64,000 nt of DNA from NCBI GenBank assembly GCA_022651005.1, contig JALCQD010000003.1:310001-374000 (forward strand), in the 5' to 3' direction. This document shows positions 1-8,728 of this stretch, piece by piece (positions within the stretch are counted from its first letter, which is position 1; every line of letters begins with the position of its first letter). Both the position numbers and the translations under genes were made by a program. The notes under the pieces are model-generated. The model ran no database searches, was not told the DNA's origin, and worked only from the letters and a program-made list of their open reading frames with translations. Source of the DNA: Bifidobacteriaceae bacterium. Its GTDB lineage: Bacteria > Actinomycetota > Actinomycetes > Actinomycetales > Bifidobacteriaceae.

Positions 1-5
1 CTCCT

Positions 6-707
6 TCAGTCCTGCGGCTCCGAGGAGGCCCAGAAGAGGATACGCGTACGACCAATTGTAATTGTGTTTCCGTCTAACAATGTCGCCGCTGGAACGAGAT
101 GTCCCTCGACGTACGTGCCGTTGGTGGAACCGAGATCGCGCGCAATGACACCGTTCTTCGTGATGTCGATCTCGAGATGCTTGCGTGAGATGCCAGGATC
201 GTCGATCACGATGTCGCACATGGAGCCGCGGCCGATCACCGTCTTGGTGGCGGTGAGCAGGTACTGGCGGCCGGAAATCTCGAGGACCGGGAAGTCCTTG
301 GACTCGGACTTGTCGGTAACGGGCGCCGCATTGCCCTGAACGGACTCGGAGGTGAGCTGGAAATCGGACTTGGCGAGATCCAGATTCTCCTCGAAGATCA
401 CAACGACCGGGCCCACGAAGGCATAGTGCTGGCTCTCGGCGTACTTGGTGAGGTTGTCGGCCAGTTCGTTGGCCAGCGCCTCGGAGCCCCAGCCCTCGAT
501 GCGATCGAAGTCAGGGGTGGAAAGTTCGAAGCGGTACTCGTTGGGGGCAACTGTGCGTTCGCGGCCCACTGGCATAGCCTGGGCGTCGATCTCGCGCTCC
601 AGGGCGCTGGACAGGTCAACGGGCTGCAGGTCTTTAGAGCCGAACTTCGAGAACATGCCATTGACGGCGCCTTCTACGCTCTTCTCGAAACGGTCTAATA
701 CGCTCAT
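6..707 (-). CDS. fhaA: FhaA-type DUF3662 and FHA domain protein
   Basis: A 233-residue protein. Residues 1-110 resemble the DUF3662 domain (opening MSVLDRFEKSVEGAVNGMF). Residues about 150-228 form a forkhead-associated domain with the phosphothreonine-binding signature: GRGSMCDIVIDD, then SRKHLEI, then LGSTNGTYVEG. In actinobacteria such proteins bind phosphorylated partners of the PknA/PknB kinases and act at the cell envelope during wall synthesis. Here it is much shorter than the mycobacterial protein because the linker between the domains is short. The ATG at 707 has a good ribosome site (GGAGG) just upstream. The usual neighbours (fhaB, pstP, rodA, pbpA, kinases) would lie to the left, outside the window. 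Domain calls are by eye. Confidence 0.9.
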   Translation of the reverse strand: MSVLDRFEKSVEGAVNGMFSKFGSKDLQPVDLSSALEREIDAQAMPVGRERTVAPNEYRFELSTPDFDRIEGWGSEALANELADNLTKYAESQHYAFVGPVVVIFEENLDLAKSDFQLTSESVQGNAAPVTDKSESKDFPVLEISGRQYLLTATKTVIGRGSMCDIVIDDPGISRKHLEIDITKNGVIARDLGSTNGTYVEGHLVPAATLLDGNTITIGRTRILFWASSEPQD

Positions 708-930
708 GAATCCTCCGCTGTTTGTGCCCGTCGTTGCTGTGTGGCGTACATACCTCTTTACAACGATTGAACCATTGAAAACACTACAAGCTCATGGCGC
801 CGTTGGCGGTATGAAACCCGTTGCTTAACAAGATTCTCACCGTTTCTACGTTTCATGGTGCCCAATTTGTCTTTTAAGACGGCTCACAGCGTGTGAGGAG
901 GGGGCTTGAACGATCTAGGAATTCTCTTCC

Positions 931-971
931 TCTTTCGCACCTTTTGGCATCATCGGCAAAGGTGCGAAAGA
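931..971. terminator. Hairpin downstream of the DUF4190 gene
   Basis: Perfect 14-bp inverted repeat (931-944 and 958-971) with a 13-nt loop, starting 7 nt past the stop codon of the minus-strand gene ending at 978. There is no clear U-run on either strand. It may act as a weak terminator or as a 3' end stabiliser. Confidence 0.5.
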
Positions 972-977
972 AGAGCC

Positions 978-1442
978 TCAGGCACCTATGTTCGCAACGA
1001 CGACGTTCATGGCCAGCACGGTCATCACAATGGCGGCGATGACGCCAAGAATGGACAGTACCAATCCGACGATGGCCATTCCGCGTCCGGTCTTCTGCTT
1101 TCTGGGGGAGGCGTCGACGATTCCCGCGATGCTCACACCAATGCCAACTGCAGAGATAATGAAATTGAGCACCGGCGTCCAGAACATTGCGAGGGCGGCG
1201 ATGCCGATCACCAAACCGGCGATGGCGAGTGGGCTGCGCGTGATGATCTCAGGTGCGCCGCCCACTCCATAGGCACGCAGAGGCATCATGGGCGTGACGT
1301 TGCGGAGAAAATCGCTCGATTGGGCGGGTGCGGGGCCGGGCACCTGTGCTGGCACTGGACTTTGAGGCGTGGAAGATTCGATTGGTCCGTTGCCGCCGGT
1401 GACGCGACTGTCGTGAGAGTCATTCATCGGATCATTGCCCAT
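978..1442 (-). CDS. DUF4190-like small membrane protein
   Basis: A 154-residue protein with a Pro/Ser/Gln-rich, probably cytoplasmic N-terminal half (about residues 1-65). Two hydrophobic segments follow at about 70-105 and 120-148, separated by a short polar loop containing SPRKQKTGRGMAIVGLVLS. The Gly-rich repeated segment pattern and the R-K-x-G-R-G-M-A loop are typical of DUF4190 proteins, whose function is unknown. The start at 1442 is chosen because AAGGAG lies 5 nt upstream. Longer in-frame starts up to 1583 lack such a site and would add a non-conserved stretch. It is followed by a hairpin and lies in the same direction as fhaA, 270 bp away. Confidence 0.7.
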   Translation of the reverse strand: MGNDPMNDSHDSRVTGGNGPIESSTPQSPVPAQVPGPAPAQSSDFLRNVTPMMPLRAYGVGGAPEIITRSPLAIAGLVIGIAALAMFWTPVLNFIISAVGIGVSIAGIVDASPRKQKTGRGMAIVGLVLSILGVIAAIVMTVLAMNVVVANIGA

Positions 1443-1707
1443 TGGTGCTCCTTCGTTCCGAACTCCATCTCTTACTCCATCGTAGAGGTAACGGGGGGCG
1501 TTCGAGATTTTCTTAACGGCATGCCCTTTCTTCATCATGTTTGGGAATAGTGTCGTGATAAATCTGTTGGTAAAGTGGCACAAATAAATATGTCGCGCGG
1601 TGCAATCCTGTGCCCGCGCCCATCACATTAACCGCGCAGTCACGCGGATCTCGCACACGTGTGAGACCTCTTGACTGACTACTCCGCGGCCGACAAGAGG
1701 AGGACTT

Positions 1708-4700
1708 ATGACCTCTCCGTCCCCACAAGAGCAGCAGTTGCCAAAGAATTCTCTCGAGAATTCCGCAGGCGCGTTCGATTCAGTTGACGCTGATCCCTCG
1801 CTTCTGGACGCCTCGCAAGTGGCGTCCACGCTCAGTACATCCCTCGACACGGGCCTGAGCTCGGCGGAGGCCGCGCGTCGTCTGGAACAATTCGGTCACA
1901 ACGCGCTGAAGAGTGCTCCGCCCGTCCCCGCATGGAAAAAATTCCTCGCGCAATTCCGCGACCCCCTGGTATATCTGCTTCTCGCCGCGACCGTCATCTC
2001 TCTCATCGCGTGGTTCATCGAAAAGGCCAATCATCCCGGCCAGGGCGAAGTCGTCCCGTTCGACGCCATCGTCATCGTGCTCATCCTGATTGTCAACGCC
2101 GTCCTCGGCTACATCCAGGAGGCAAAGGCGGAGCAGGCCGTGGACGCGCTCGCGAAAATGAGCGCTCCTACGACGTCGGTTCTGCGAGACGGCCAGATCT
2201 CCCGCATTCCCACGGCAGACATCGTTCCCGGAGACATCCTGGTACTGGGCGAAGGCGACACCGTTTCCGCCGACGGTCGCCTCTTCGCCTCTGCGTCCCT
2301 GCGCATCGCCGAGGCGTCGCTCACCGGAGAATCCGTGCCCGTCGCCAAAGCCATCGCCACGCTCGAGAAGGCGAAGGCGCTGGGCGACCGCACCAACATG
2401 ATCTTCAACGGCACCGCCGTGACGCAGGGAACCGGCCGTGCCATCGTCACCGGCACCGGTATGAACACCCAGGTCGGCAAGATCGCGGACATGCTGTCCC
2501 AGACCAAAGACGACACCACCCCGCTGCAGAAGGAGATGGAGCGCGTCTCCAAGATCCTCGGCCTCGCCGTCTGCGCCATTGCGGTTCTCGTGCTCGTGGT
2601 GCTCGCCATCTCGCAGGGCTTCCACTCCACCTCCGACGTCATCGACTCGCTGCTCCTGGCCGTCTCGCTCGCCGTCGCCGCAGTTCCCGAAGGACTGGCC
2701 ACCATCCTCACCGTTGTGCTCGCCCTCGGCGTGCAGCGCATGGCCAAGCACCACGCCATCGTCAAGAAGCTCAGCTCGGTGGAGACGCTGGGGTCGGCAT
2801 CCGTCATCTGCTCTGACAAGACCGGCACGCTTACTCGCAACGAGATGACCGTCGAAACTGTGGTGACGCCCAGTGGCGACACCAAGCTCACCGGTACCGG
2901 ATACGCGCCGTACGGTCAGCTCGTGGGAACGGACGGCAACGACTTGGCCGCCGACTCACCGCTCAAGCGTGAGGTCGCCATCACACTTGGCGTGGGCGCA
3001 CTCGTCAACGATGCACAGCTGCGGGAAGTCACGGGGAGCGAGGATTCCAAGGCCGCGTCGAAAACGGACAAGCATTGGGAGATTGTGGGCGACCCGACCG
3101 AAGCGTCGCTCATTGTTGCCGCGCGCAAAATCAAGGCCGAGCGCTCATACGAACGCTACGAGCGGGTGGCCGAAGTGCCATTCACCTCGGATCGCAAGCG
3201 CATGTCGGCCATCGCGGCAGACAAGTCCTCCCACGGCCAGCTCACCGTATTCTCCAAGGGCGCGCCGGACGTGTTGCTCGCCTACTGCGATCGCATCTCT
3301 GTAGGCGACCACGTGCGGCCCCTGACCGAGGGGGACCGCCAGCAGATCCTCTCCGACGTGGAACGACTCTCGTCCAACGCCTACCGCACACTCGGCCAGG
3401 CGTACAGGCCTCTCGAGGTCTCTTCCCTCGCCGACATCCCGGGCGTCCACGTGGACTCCTCCGGAGACGTCATCGACATCGCCGAGCAGGAAGACGTCAT
3501 CGAGCAGCACCTCATCTGGGCTGGAATGGTGGGCATCATCGACCCGCCGCGCACCGAGGTTCGCGACTCCGTGGCCGAAGCGCACAGAGCGGGCATCCGC
3601 ACGGTGATGATTACGGGCGATCACCCGCTCACCGCCGCACGCATCGCCTCCGACCTGGGCATCGTGGAACGCGGCGCAGAAGCGCTCACCGGAGACGAGC
3701 TTGACGGACTCACGGGCGAGGAGCTCGACGCCAAGACCGCCTCCGTGTCGGTGTACGCGCGCGTGGCGCCGGAGCACAAGCTCAAGATTGTCAACTCGCT
3801 GCAGGAACAGGGCAACATCGTGGCCATGACTGGCGACGGCGTGAACGACGCTCCCGCGGTGAAATCGGCGGACATCGGCGTGGCCATGGGCATCACGGGC
3901 ACCGAGGTGACTAAGGAAGCCTCCAAGATGATCTTGGCCGACGACAACTTCTCCACCATCGTGGAGGCAGTCAAGGAAGGTCGCGGAATCTTCGACAACA
4001 TCCGCAAGTTCCTGCGTTTCCTGCTGAGCTCCAACGTGGGCGAGGTGTTTACGGTCTTCGGAGGCGTTCTCTTCGCGGGATTCCTGGGCATCACGCAGCC
4101 GGGAACCGTGGGCATCACAGTACCGCTGCTGGCAACGCAGCTGCTGTGGATCAACCTGCTCACCGACGCGGCTCCCGCGCTCGCGATGGGTGTTGACAAC
4201 CAGACCGAAGACGTGATGAATAGGCCTCCGCGCGGAACCAAGGATCGCGTCATCGACCGCGAGATGTGGGGCGACATTGTCTACGTCGGCCTCATCATGG
4301 CGGCCGTGACCCTCATCGGCATGGATATGCACCTGGGCGGCGGACTCTTCACGGATCGCTCCGTTGGGAATATGGACCACGCGCACCAGATGGTGGAAGC
4401 GCGCACCATGGGCTTCACCATCCTCGTGTTCGCCCAGCTGTTCAACGCGCTGGCCTCCCGCTCGGCGCACCGGTCCGCATTCCATGACTTCTTTACCAAT
4501 CACTGGCTGTGGGGCGCCATCGTGGTGTCCGTAGTGCTGCAGTGCGTGGTGATCTACGTGCCGTTCCTCAACACAGCGTTCGGAACGGTTCCCCTGAGCT
4601 TCGGCGCATGGGTCGAGTGCATCGCGCTAGCCTCCGTTGTTCTGTGGGCCACCGAGATCCGAAAGATCTGGCTGCGCGCCGGCGAGCGCCGCCGCGGAGC

Positions 4701-4725
4701 CGCTGCTGTGGCTCCCACGCTGTAA
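1708..4725 (+). CDS. P2A-type cation-transporting ATPase (calcium pump family)
   Basis: A 1005-residue P-type ATPase. Motifs in order: an N-terminal cation-ATPase domain (about 30-105), the actuator motif LTGESVP near residue 206, the membrane motif VPEGL near 330, the phosphorylation site CSDKTGTLTRNEMT near 370, the hinge TGDGVNDAPA near 708, and a C-terminal group of membrane helices with WINLLTDAAPALAMG. VPEGL plus this C-terminal cation-ATPase domain point to the P2A (SERCA/PMCA-like) group, so calcium is the likely substrate. Manganese export or a broader specificity cannot be excluded. The start at 1708 follows GAGGAGG. A strong terminator follows at 4774. It appears to be a single-gene unit. 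Confidence 0.9.
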   Translation: MTSPSPQEQQLPKNSLENSAGAFDSVDADPSLLDASQVASTLSTSLDTGLSSAEAARRLEQFGHNALKSAPPVPAWKKFLAQFRDPLVYLLLAATVISLIAWFIEKANHPGQGEVVPFDAIVIVLILIVNAVLGYIQEAKAEQAVDALAKMSAPTTSVLRDGQISRIPTADIVPGDILVLGEGDTVSADGRLFASASLRIAEASLTGESVPVAKAIATLEKAKALGDRTNMIFNGTAVTQGTGRAIVTGTGMNTQVGKIADMLSQTKDDTTPLQKEMERVSKILGLAVCAIAVLVLVVLAISQGFHSTSDVIDSLLLAVSLAVAAVPEGLATILTVVLALGVQRMAKHHAIVKKLSSVETLGSASVICSDKTGTLTRNEMTVETVVTPSGDTKLTGTGYAPYGQLVGTDGNDLAADSPLKREVAITLGVGALVNDAQLREVTGSEDSKAASKTDKHWEIVGDPTEASLIVAARKIKAERSYERYERVAEVPFTSDRKRMSAIAADKSSHGQLTVFSKGAPDVLLAYCDRISVGDHVRPLTEGDRQQILSDVERLSSNAYRTLGQAYRPLEVSSLADIPGVHVDSSGDVIDIAEQEDVIEQHLIWAGMVGIIDPPRTEVRDSVAEAHRAGIRTVMITGDHPLTAARIASDLGIVERGAEALTGDELDGLTGEELDAKTASVSVYARVAPEHKLKIVNSLQEQGNIVAMTGDGVNDAPAVKSADIGVAMGITGTEVTKEASKMILADDNFSTIVEAVKEGRGIFDNIRKFLRFLLSSNVGEVFTVFGGVLFAGFLGITQPGTVGITVPLLATQLLWINLLTDAAPALAMGVDNQTEDVMNRPPRGTKDRVIDREMWGDIVYVGLIMAAVTLIGMDMHLGGGLFTDRSVGNMDHAHQMVEARTMGFTILVFAQLFNALASRSAHRSAFHDFFTNHWLWGAIVVSVVLQCVVIYVPFLNTAFGTVPLSFGAWVECIALASVVLWATEIRKIWLRAGERRRGAAAVAPTL

Positions 4726-4773
4726 AAGCGGAGTTCTTCTGAAGTTAGTGTTTTAGGTGTTTTAGGTTCTTTG

Positions 4774-4803
4774 AGGGGCGACCATTTATTGGTCGCCCCT
4801 TTT
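4774..4803 (+). terminator. Rho-independent terminator after the cation ATPase
   Basis: Perfect 11-bp stem (4774-4784 with 4790-4800, ends AGGGGCGACCA / TGGTCGCCCCT), a 5-nt loop, and TTTT at 4800-4803. It lies 48 nt past the ATPase stop. Confidence 0.9.
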
Positions 4804-4842
4804 GCGTGCGCATGCAATATTTGCTCGTGCGCCGTGTACTTT

Positions 4843-4956
4843 CGACTTTTGCGGCAAGATTATTCCGTCTGCTCGAAAAGAAGTATTTGGTTGTTGTGAT
4901 TCCGCGAAGCGCGAGCATTAAAATCTGGAATTTTCAAAAGCTTGCCGCAAAAGTCG
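4843..4956. repeat. 114-bp element bounded by a perfect 16-bp inverted repeat
   Basis: CGACTTTTGCGGCAAG at 4843-4858 returns as its exact reverse complement at 4941-4956, around an 82-bp AT-richer core. The element lies in the spacer between the ATPase terminator and the lipoate ligase gene. No coding function is visible. It could be a miniature inverted-repeat element or a large structured leader. Confidence 0.6.
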
Positions 4957-5045
4957 CGTTGTGGCGTCGGCTGTGTGCCTGTGCGACTGTGTGGCTGCAT
5001 CGCCGTCGCACATCCTCGCAGGTGCACAGCGAAATCCATTCCGAG

Positions 5046-5051
5046 TACTCT
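5046..5051 (+). promoter_or_regulatory. -10 element for a leaderless lipoate ligase mRNA
   Basis: TACTCT followed by exactly 7 nt and the ATG at 5059. There is no Shine-Dalgarno sequence. This spacing is the actinobacterial leaderless signature. Confidence 0.5.
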
Positions 5052-5058
5052 CGCCTTT

Positions 5059-6324
5059 ATGACAGCAATGAGTGCTCGTGGTTCCTTCAAGCAACCCGGC
5101 GGCAAACTCGTCAGCGCAACGGTGCGCGTGAGTGGGGAGAATCTCATCGAGAGCGTAGCGTTCGATGGCGATTTCTATGCCGAATACGATGATGGCAGTG
5201 ATGCGACCCTCGAAAAGGCAGCCGCTTCACTCGTGGGGCTTTCTGTCAGCACTTCGTTCGCTGAACTTGAAACCGTAATTGCCTCCTCGCTCCCGGAGAA
5301 TCTCACGCTTGTCGGCGTCGATGCCAGGAGCATGGCCTTTTCCGTCGCGCGCGCAACAGCGGAGCTTGCGGGGCAGCTGTCGCTGAGTGCGCCAATGCTA
5401 AAAACTCAGAGCCGGGGCAAGAACCAAGACCAGGGCCACAATCAGGACCAAAGTCAAGCGATGAAGTTCAAGCGCCTCGCTAGCTCCGCTCGCCTCGACC
5501 TCACCGCGGACCTCATCGCCCAACGATGGAGCGATCTCGGCCTTCATCTCATAGACCCCGCCGAATCGGCGAAGAATCCGCTCGAACCCGCAGTGCAAAT
5601 GGCACTCGACGAGGTCATCGCCCGTCACACTGCAAGTGGCAATCTTCCCCCGACGCTCCGCTTCTGGGAATGGGCGGCTCCTGCGGTGATCATCGGTCTC
5701 AACCAGTCTTTGCACAACGAAGTCAACACAGAAGCAGCCCAAGAATCCGGCGTGCGCGTCGTACGTCGCGTCACCGGCGGGGGTGCCATGTTTGTGGAGC
5801 CAGGCAACACCATCACCTATTCACTCACCACACCGCTGGGTTTCGTGAAGGGGCTCGGAGCCGAAGACGCCTACAGTCTCTGCGAACATTGGATTTTCGA
5901 AGGACTCTCCAGCATTGGGATCATGGCGTCGCACGAGCCGATCAACGACATTTCCTCACCCGCGGGAAAAATCGGCGGTGCTGCGCAACGCCGCTACCCA
6001 GCGCATGCTCCAGTTCCTGGAGCCCTGCTTCACCACACCACCATGGCCTACGACATCGATGCCACCAAAATGCTCCGCATCCTGCGCGTCAACAAGGAGA
6101 AGTCGGCGGACAAAGCGGTCAAGTCGGCGGCGAAGCGCGTCGACCCGATGAAATCGCAATCCGGTCTCAGCCGACGCGAGGTTATCGCTTCGCTCGCCGC
6201 CTCCCTGCATACAACGGCGCCGCACCTTCAGCGCTATTCACTCCCGCCCGCCATTCTGGAAGAGGCTCGCCGCCTCGCCGCGTCCAAGTTCGCGACCGAA
6301 GAATGGACAGCGCGCATCGCGTGA
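5059..6324 (+). CDS. Lipoate-protein ligase A family protein with N-terminal accessory domain
   Basis: A 421-residue protein. The catalytic biotin/lipoate ligase fold occupies about residues 140-400 and shows VRRVTGGGAMFVEPGN and SSPAGKIGGAAQRR, the lysine of GKIGG being the usual catalytic and substrate-contacting residue. The first ~105 residues look like the small accessory domain (Lip_prot_lig_C type) that E. coli LplA carries at its C-terminus, so the domain order is swapped. A Gln/Asn/Asp-rich linker (about 115-135) joins the two. The product would load lipoate, or possibly octanoate, onto carrier domains such as GcvH. The start at 5059 is preferred over 4942 because a -10 element lies 7 nt before it and homology begins there. 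Confidence 0.8.
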   Translation: MTAMSARGSFKQPGGKLVSATVRVSGENLIESVAFDGDFYAEYDDGSDATLEKAAASLVGLSVSTSFAELETVIASSLPENLTLVGVDARSMAFSVARATAELAGQLSLSAPMLKTQSRGKNQDQGHNQDQSQAMKFKRLASSARLDLTADLIAQRWSDLGLHLIDPAESAKNPLEPAVQMALDEVIARHTASGNLPPTLRFWEWAAPAVIIGLNQSLHNEVNTEAAQESGVRVVRRVTGGGAMFVEPGNTITYSLTTPLGFVKGLGAEDAYSLCEHWIFEGLSSIGIMASHEPINDISSPAGKIGGAAQRRYPAHAPVPGALLHHTTMAYDIDATKMLRILRVNKEKSADKAVKSAAKRVDPMKSQSGLSRREVIASLAASLHTTAPHLQRYSLPPAILEEARRLAASKFATEEWTARIA

Positions 6325-6601
6325 GAAGAACAGGACCGCAGTATCGAATTCCAGAACATCGTATTCATCGCATCCCGCAGCGGCGAGCGGCCGTCATGTG
6401 AGCAATCTCGTAAAGCCCAAGTGAGCACTCACGCGAACCCCCGTGTTAACACCCTCTGTCACCCCTCTCGCTACTATGGTGACGGCCGCCGCTAGCAGCA
6501 CTTCCGTAAAATTCGTTGATTCTTGAGATCCGCTGATTTTTGATCGTGCAAAGCATGCCGCGCGGCCCGCTATCAATCAATCTCATGAAGGGAACAAGAG
6601 G

Positions 6602-7330
6602 GTGGAGTATTCGCTCATGGTGCGCCTGGCTGCCGAATTCCTCGGCACGGCAATCCTGATGGTTTTCGGAAACGGCGCAGTCGCCAACGTTGAGCTGAAG
6701 GCCACGAAAGGCCATCATTCCGGCTGGTCCGTGATTGCGATGGGATACGGCTTCGGCGTCATGTTCCCCGTCCTCATGTTCGGCGCGGTGTCCGGTGCGC
6801 ACATCAACCCCGCCATGACCATCGCCCAGGCCGTGATGGGCCTGTTCCCCTGGTCCGAGGTTCTCCCGTACGTGGCGGCGCAGCTGCTGGGTGCTGCCGT
6901 CGGCCAGCTCGTGGTGTTCGTCACCTACCTGCCGCACTACCGCGACACCAAGGACGCCGACGCCATCTTCGCCTCCTTCTCCACCACCGACGCCGAGAAC
7001 AACAAGTGGAACTACTTCTTCAACGAGTTCTTCGGCACGTTGCTGCTGGTGCTTGTGGCGCTGTGCTGCCTCATGCTGCCGTGGGGCCAGAAAGACCCCG
7101 CAGCTGCGTCGATCGTGGTCGGCTTCATCGTGTGGGGCCTGGTGACCTCGCTCGGTGGCGCCACCGGTCCTGGCCTCAACCCCGCCCGCGACCTCGTTCC
7201 GCGTTTCCTCCATTGGATCCTGCCGATTTCCGACAAGGGCAGCTCACGCTGGGGCGAGGCATGGATTCCCGTGGTCGCGCCGATCGCCGGTGCCATCGTG
7301 GGCGCCGCGCTGTTCAAGATCTTCATCTGA
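6602..7330 (+). CDS. MIP family channel, aquaglyceroporin or glycerol facilitator
   Basis: A 242-residue integral membrane protein with six predicted helices. The two half-helix signatures are HINPAMT near residue 70 and GLNPARD near residue 195, the latter ending in the Asp typical of glycerol-conducting aquaglyceroporins. It probably passes glycerol, water or other small solutes across the cytoplasmic membrane. The start is GTG at 6602 (MEYSLMVRLAAEFLGT). ATG at 6617 is possible, since GGTGGAG lies upstream of it, but the family usually keeps the extra residues. No glycerol kinase is adjacent, so its role is not fixed by context. Confidence 0.88.
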   Translation: MEYSLMVRLAAEFLGTAILMVFGNGAVANVELKATKGHHSGWSVIAMGYGFGVMFPVLMFGAVSGAHINPAMTIAQAVMGLFPWSEVLPYVAAQLLGAAVGQLVVFVTYLPHYRDTKDADAIFASFSTTDAENNKWNYFFNEFFGTLLLVLVALCCLMLPWGQKDPAAASIVVGFIVWGLVTSLGGATGPGLNPARDLVPRFLHWILPISDKGSSRWGEAWIPVVAPIAGAIVGAALFKIFI

Positions 7331-7370
7331 TTCTTGAATCTTCTGATCGTTCGAAAGGCCGCCGTTCCCG

Positions 7371-7376
7371 TAGAAT
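7371..7376 (+). promoter_or_regulatory. -10 element for leaderless gluQ
   Basis: TAGAAT followed by exactly 7 nt and the GTG at 7384. No ribosome binding site is present. Confidence 0.5.
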
Positions 7377-7383
7377 CGGCTAT

Positions 7384-8646
7384 GTGACAGACGAGTTTCC
7401 TTCCGTACCTTCCGTATTTGATATGCGTCCCGTGGTGGGCCGGTTTGCGCCGAGCCCCACGGGACGCATGCATTTGGGCAACGCCTTCGCTGCGCTCGGT
7501 GCATGGCTCGGAGCGCGAGCCGGCGCTGTACACGCGCAGGGTTCCGCGGATCTCGCGCAGGACGAGCCTCCCCGCAGCGCGACCTCCCGTTTCCTGCTGC
7601 GCATCGAAGACATCGATACTCCGCGCGCCGTTCCCGACGCCGACCGCTGGATCATGGACGATCTCTCATGGCTTGGAATCGATTGGGACGGCGACCCCGT
7701 GTACCAGTCGCAGCGCACGGAAATTTACGAGCAGGTGTTGCGAAGACTGGGCGAGCAGCGCCTCGATGAAAATGAATGGCTTACCTACCCCTGCTATTGC
7801 ACGAGAGCTCAGCTGAGAGCGGCCTCGGCTCCGCAGGAATCGGACGGATTTTTGGTGTACCCGGGCACGTGCCGTCATTTCGCCGCTGCAACCATTGAAT
7901 CCGATCACCATGGTGACCTCTTGGCGGCTGGCGGTGAGCAGAAGCCGCAAAACTCACCTTCTGACGAACTCACAGAGAACAGCCATTCTCCAAGGGTCGA
8001 CGATCGATTCCCCGCTCGAGAAGGGCGGAATCCCGCGGTTCGCATGGCAATGCCTCCCCAGAACGATCCGCGGGCAAAAGTCGAGTTTTGCGACGAGCTT
8101 TTTGGAAACCAGCCGTGGAACCTGCCGCTTGACCTTGGCGACATCGTTCTGCGCCGCTCCGACGGCCTCTTCGCTTACCAGCTGGCAGTAGTGGTGGACG
8201 ACTATCTGCAGGGCGTGACGCAGGTGGTGCGCGGCCGCGATCTGTTGCGATCCACCGCCGCGCAGCTATGGGTGCGGAAATGGGTGGGGAAGGTCTGTGG
8301 CACGGTCGCTGACGGCGGAGCATCCGTGAACGTCGCCGTCTCGAGTTCAGCAGCTGTTCCGCCCGCCGCCCCTCACCGCCTCGAATTTGCTCACCTTCCG
8401 CTGCTCCTCAGCGACACCACGCACACCCGTCTCGCCAAACGAGACCACAGTTTGGAACTCTCAACCCTCCGCGAACGCGGAGTCACACCCGAACGCATCG
8501 TGGGATACCTCGGATACCTCTTAGGGATCCTCAAAAAACCCGACCCCTGCACCCCCGCAGAGCTGCTTCCCGAGTTCTCGTGGGGGAAGATCCGCGCAGC
8601 CGGCCTCGCGGACAGGAAAACCGACCCGAGTATCCTCGCACAGTAG
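7384..8646 (+). CDS. gluQ: Glutamyl-Q tRNA(Asp) synthetase
   Basis: A 420-residue class I synthetase catalytic core without an anticodon-binding domain. Signature 1 is GRFAPSPTGRMHLGNAFAAL (HLGN replaces HIGH), and the KMSKS-equivalent is KRDHSLELSTLRERG. The zinc site is formed by CYCTR and, about 30 residues later, YPGTCRH. Proteins of this type charge glutamate onto the queuosine base of tRNA(Asp) rather than onto a tRNA end. It is longer than the E. coli enzyme (about 300 residues), mainly because of a polar insertion of roughly 50 residues after the zinc site and smaller additions near 320-335. Start: GTG at 7384, in a leaderless arrangement. ATG at 7423 is the alternative. Confidence 0.85.
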   Translation: MTDEFPSVPSVFDMRPVVGRFAPSPTGRMHLGNAFAALGAWLGARAGAVHAQGSADLAQDEPPRSATSRFLLRIEDIDTPRAVPDADRWIMDDLSWLGIDWDGDPVYQSQRTEIYEQVLRRLGEQRLDENEWLTYPCYCTRAQLRAASAPQESDGFLVYPGTCRHFAAATIESDHHGDLLAAGGEQKPQNSPSDELTENSHSPRVDDRFPAREGRNPAVRMAMPPQNDPRAKVEFCDELFGNQPWNLPLDLGDIVLRRSDGLFAYQLAVVVDDYLQGVTQVVRGRDLLRSTAAQLWVRKWVGKVCGTVADGGASVNVAVSSSAAVPPAAPHRLEFAHLPLLLSDTTHTRLAKRDHSLELSTLRERGVTPERIVGYLGYLLGILKKPDPCTPAELLPEFSWGKIRAAGLADRKTDPSILAQ

Positions 8647-8728
8647 ATACCGGTAGTTAGCAGTAACAGCAGTAGTTAGTCGCGACGTCCGCGCGTATGA
8701 GTGCGCGAGACGCAGAAGGAGCACACGC

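Noticed and set aside
3145..4503. Open frame of 452 codons antisense to the P-type ATPase
   Set aside because: Mirror frame of a conserved gene, with shadow-like composition and no recognisable domain.
5526..6401. 291-codon plus-strand frame inside the lipoate ligase
   Set aside because: Arg/His/Ser-rich out-of-frame reading of a conserved catalytic domain.
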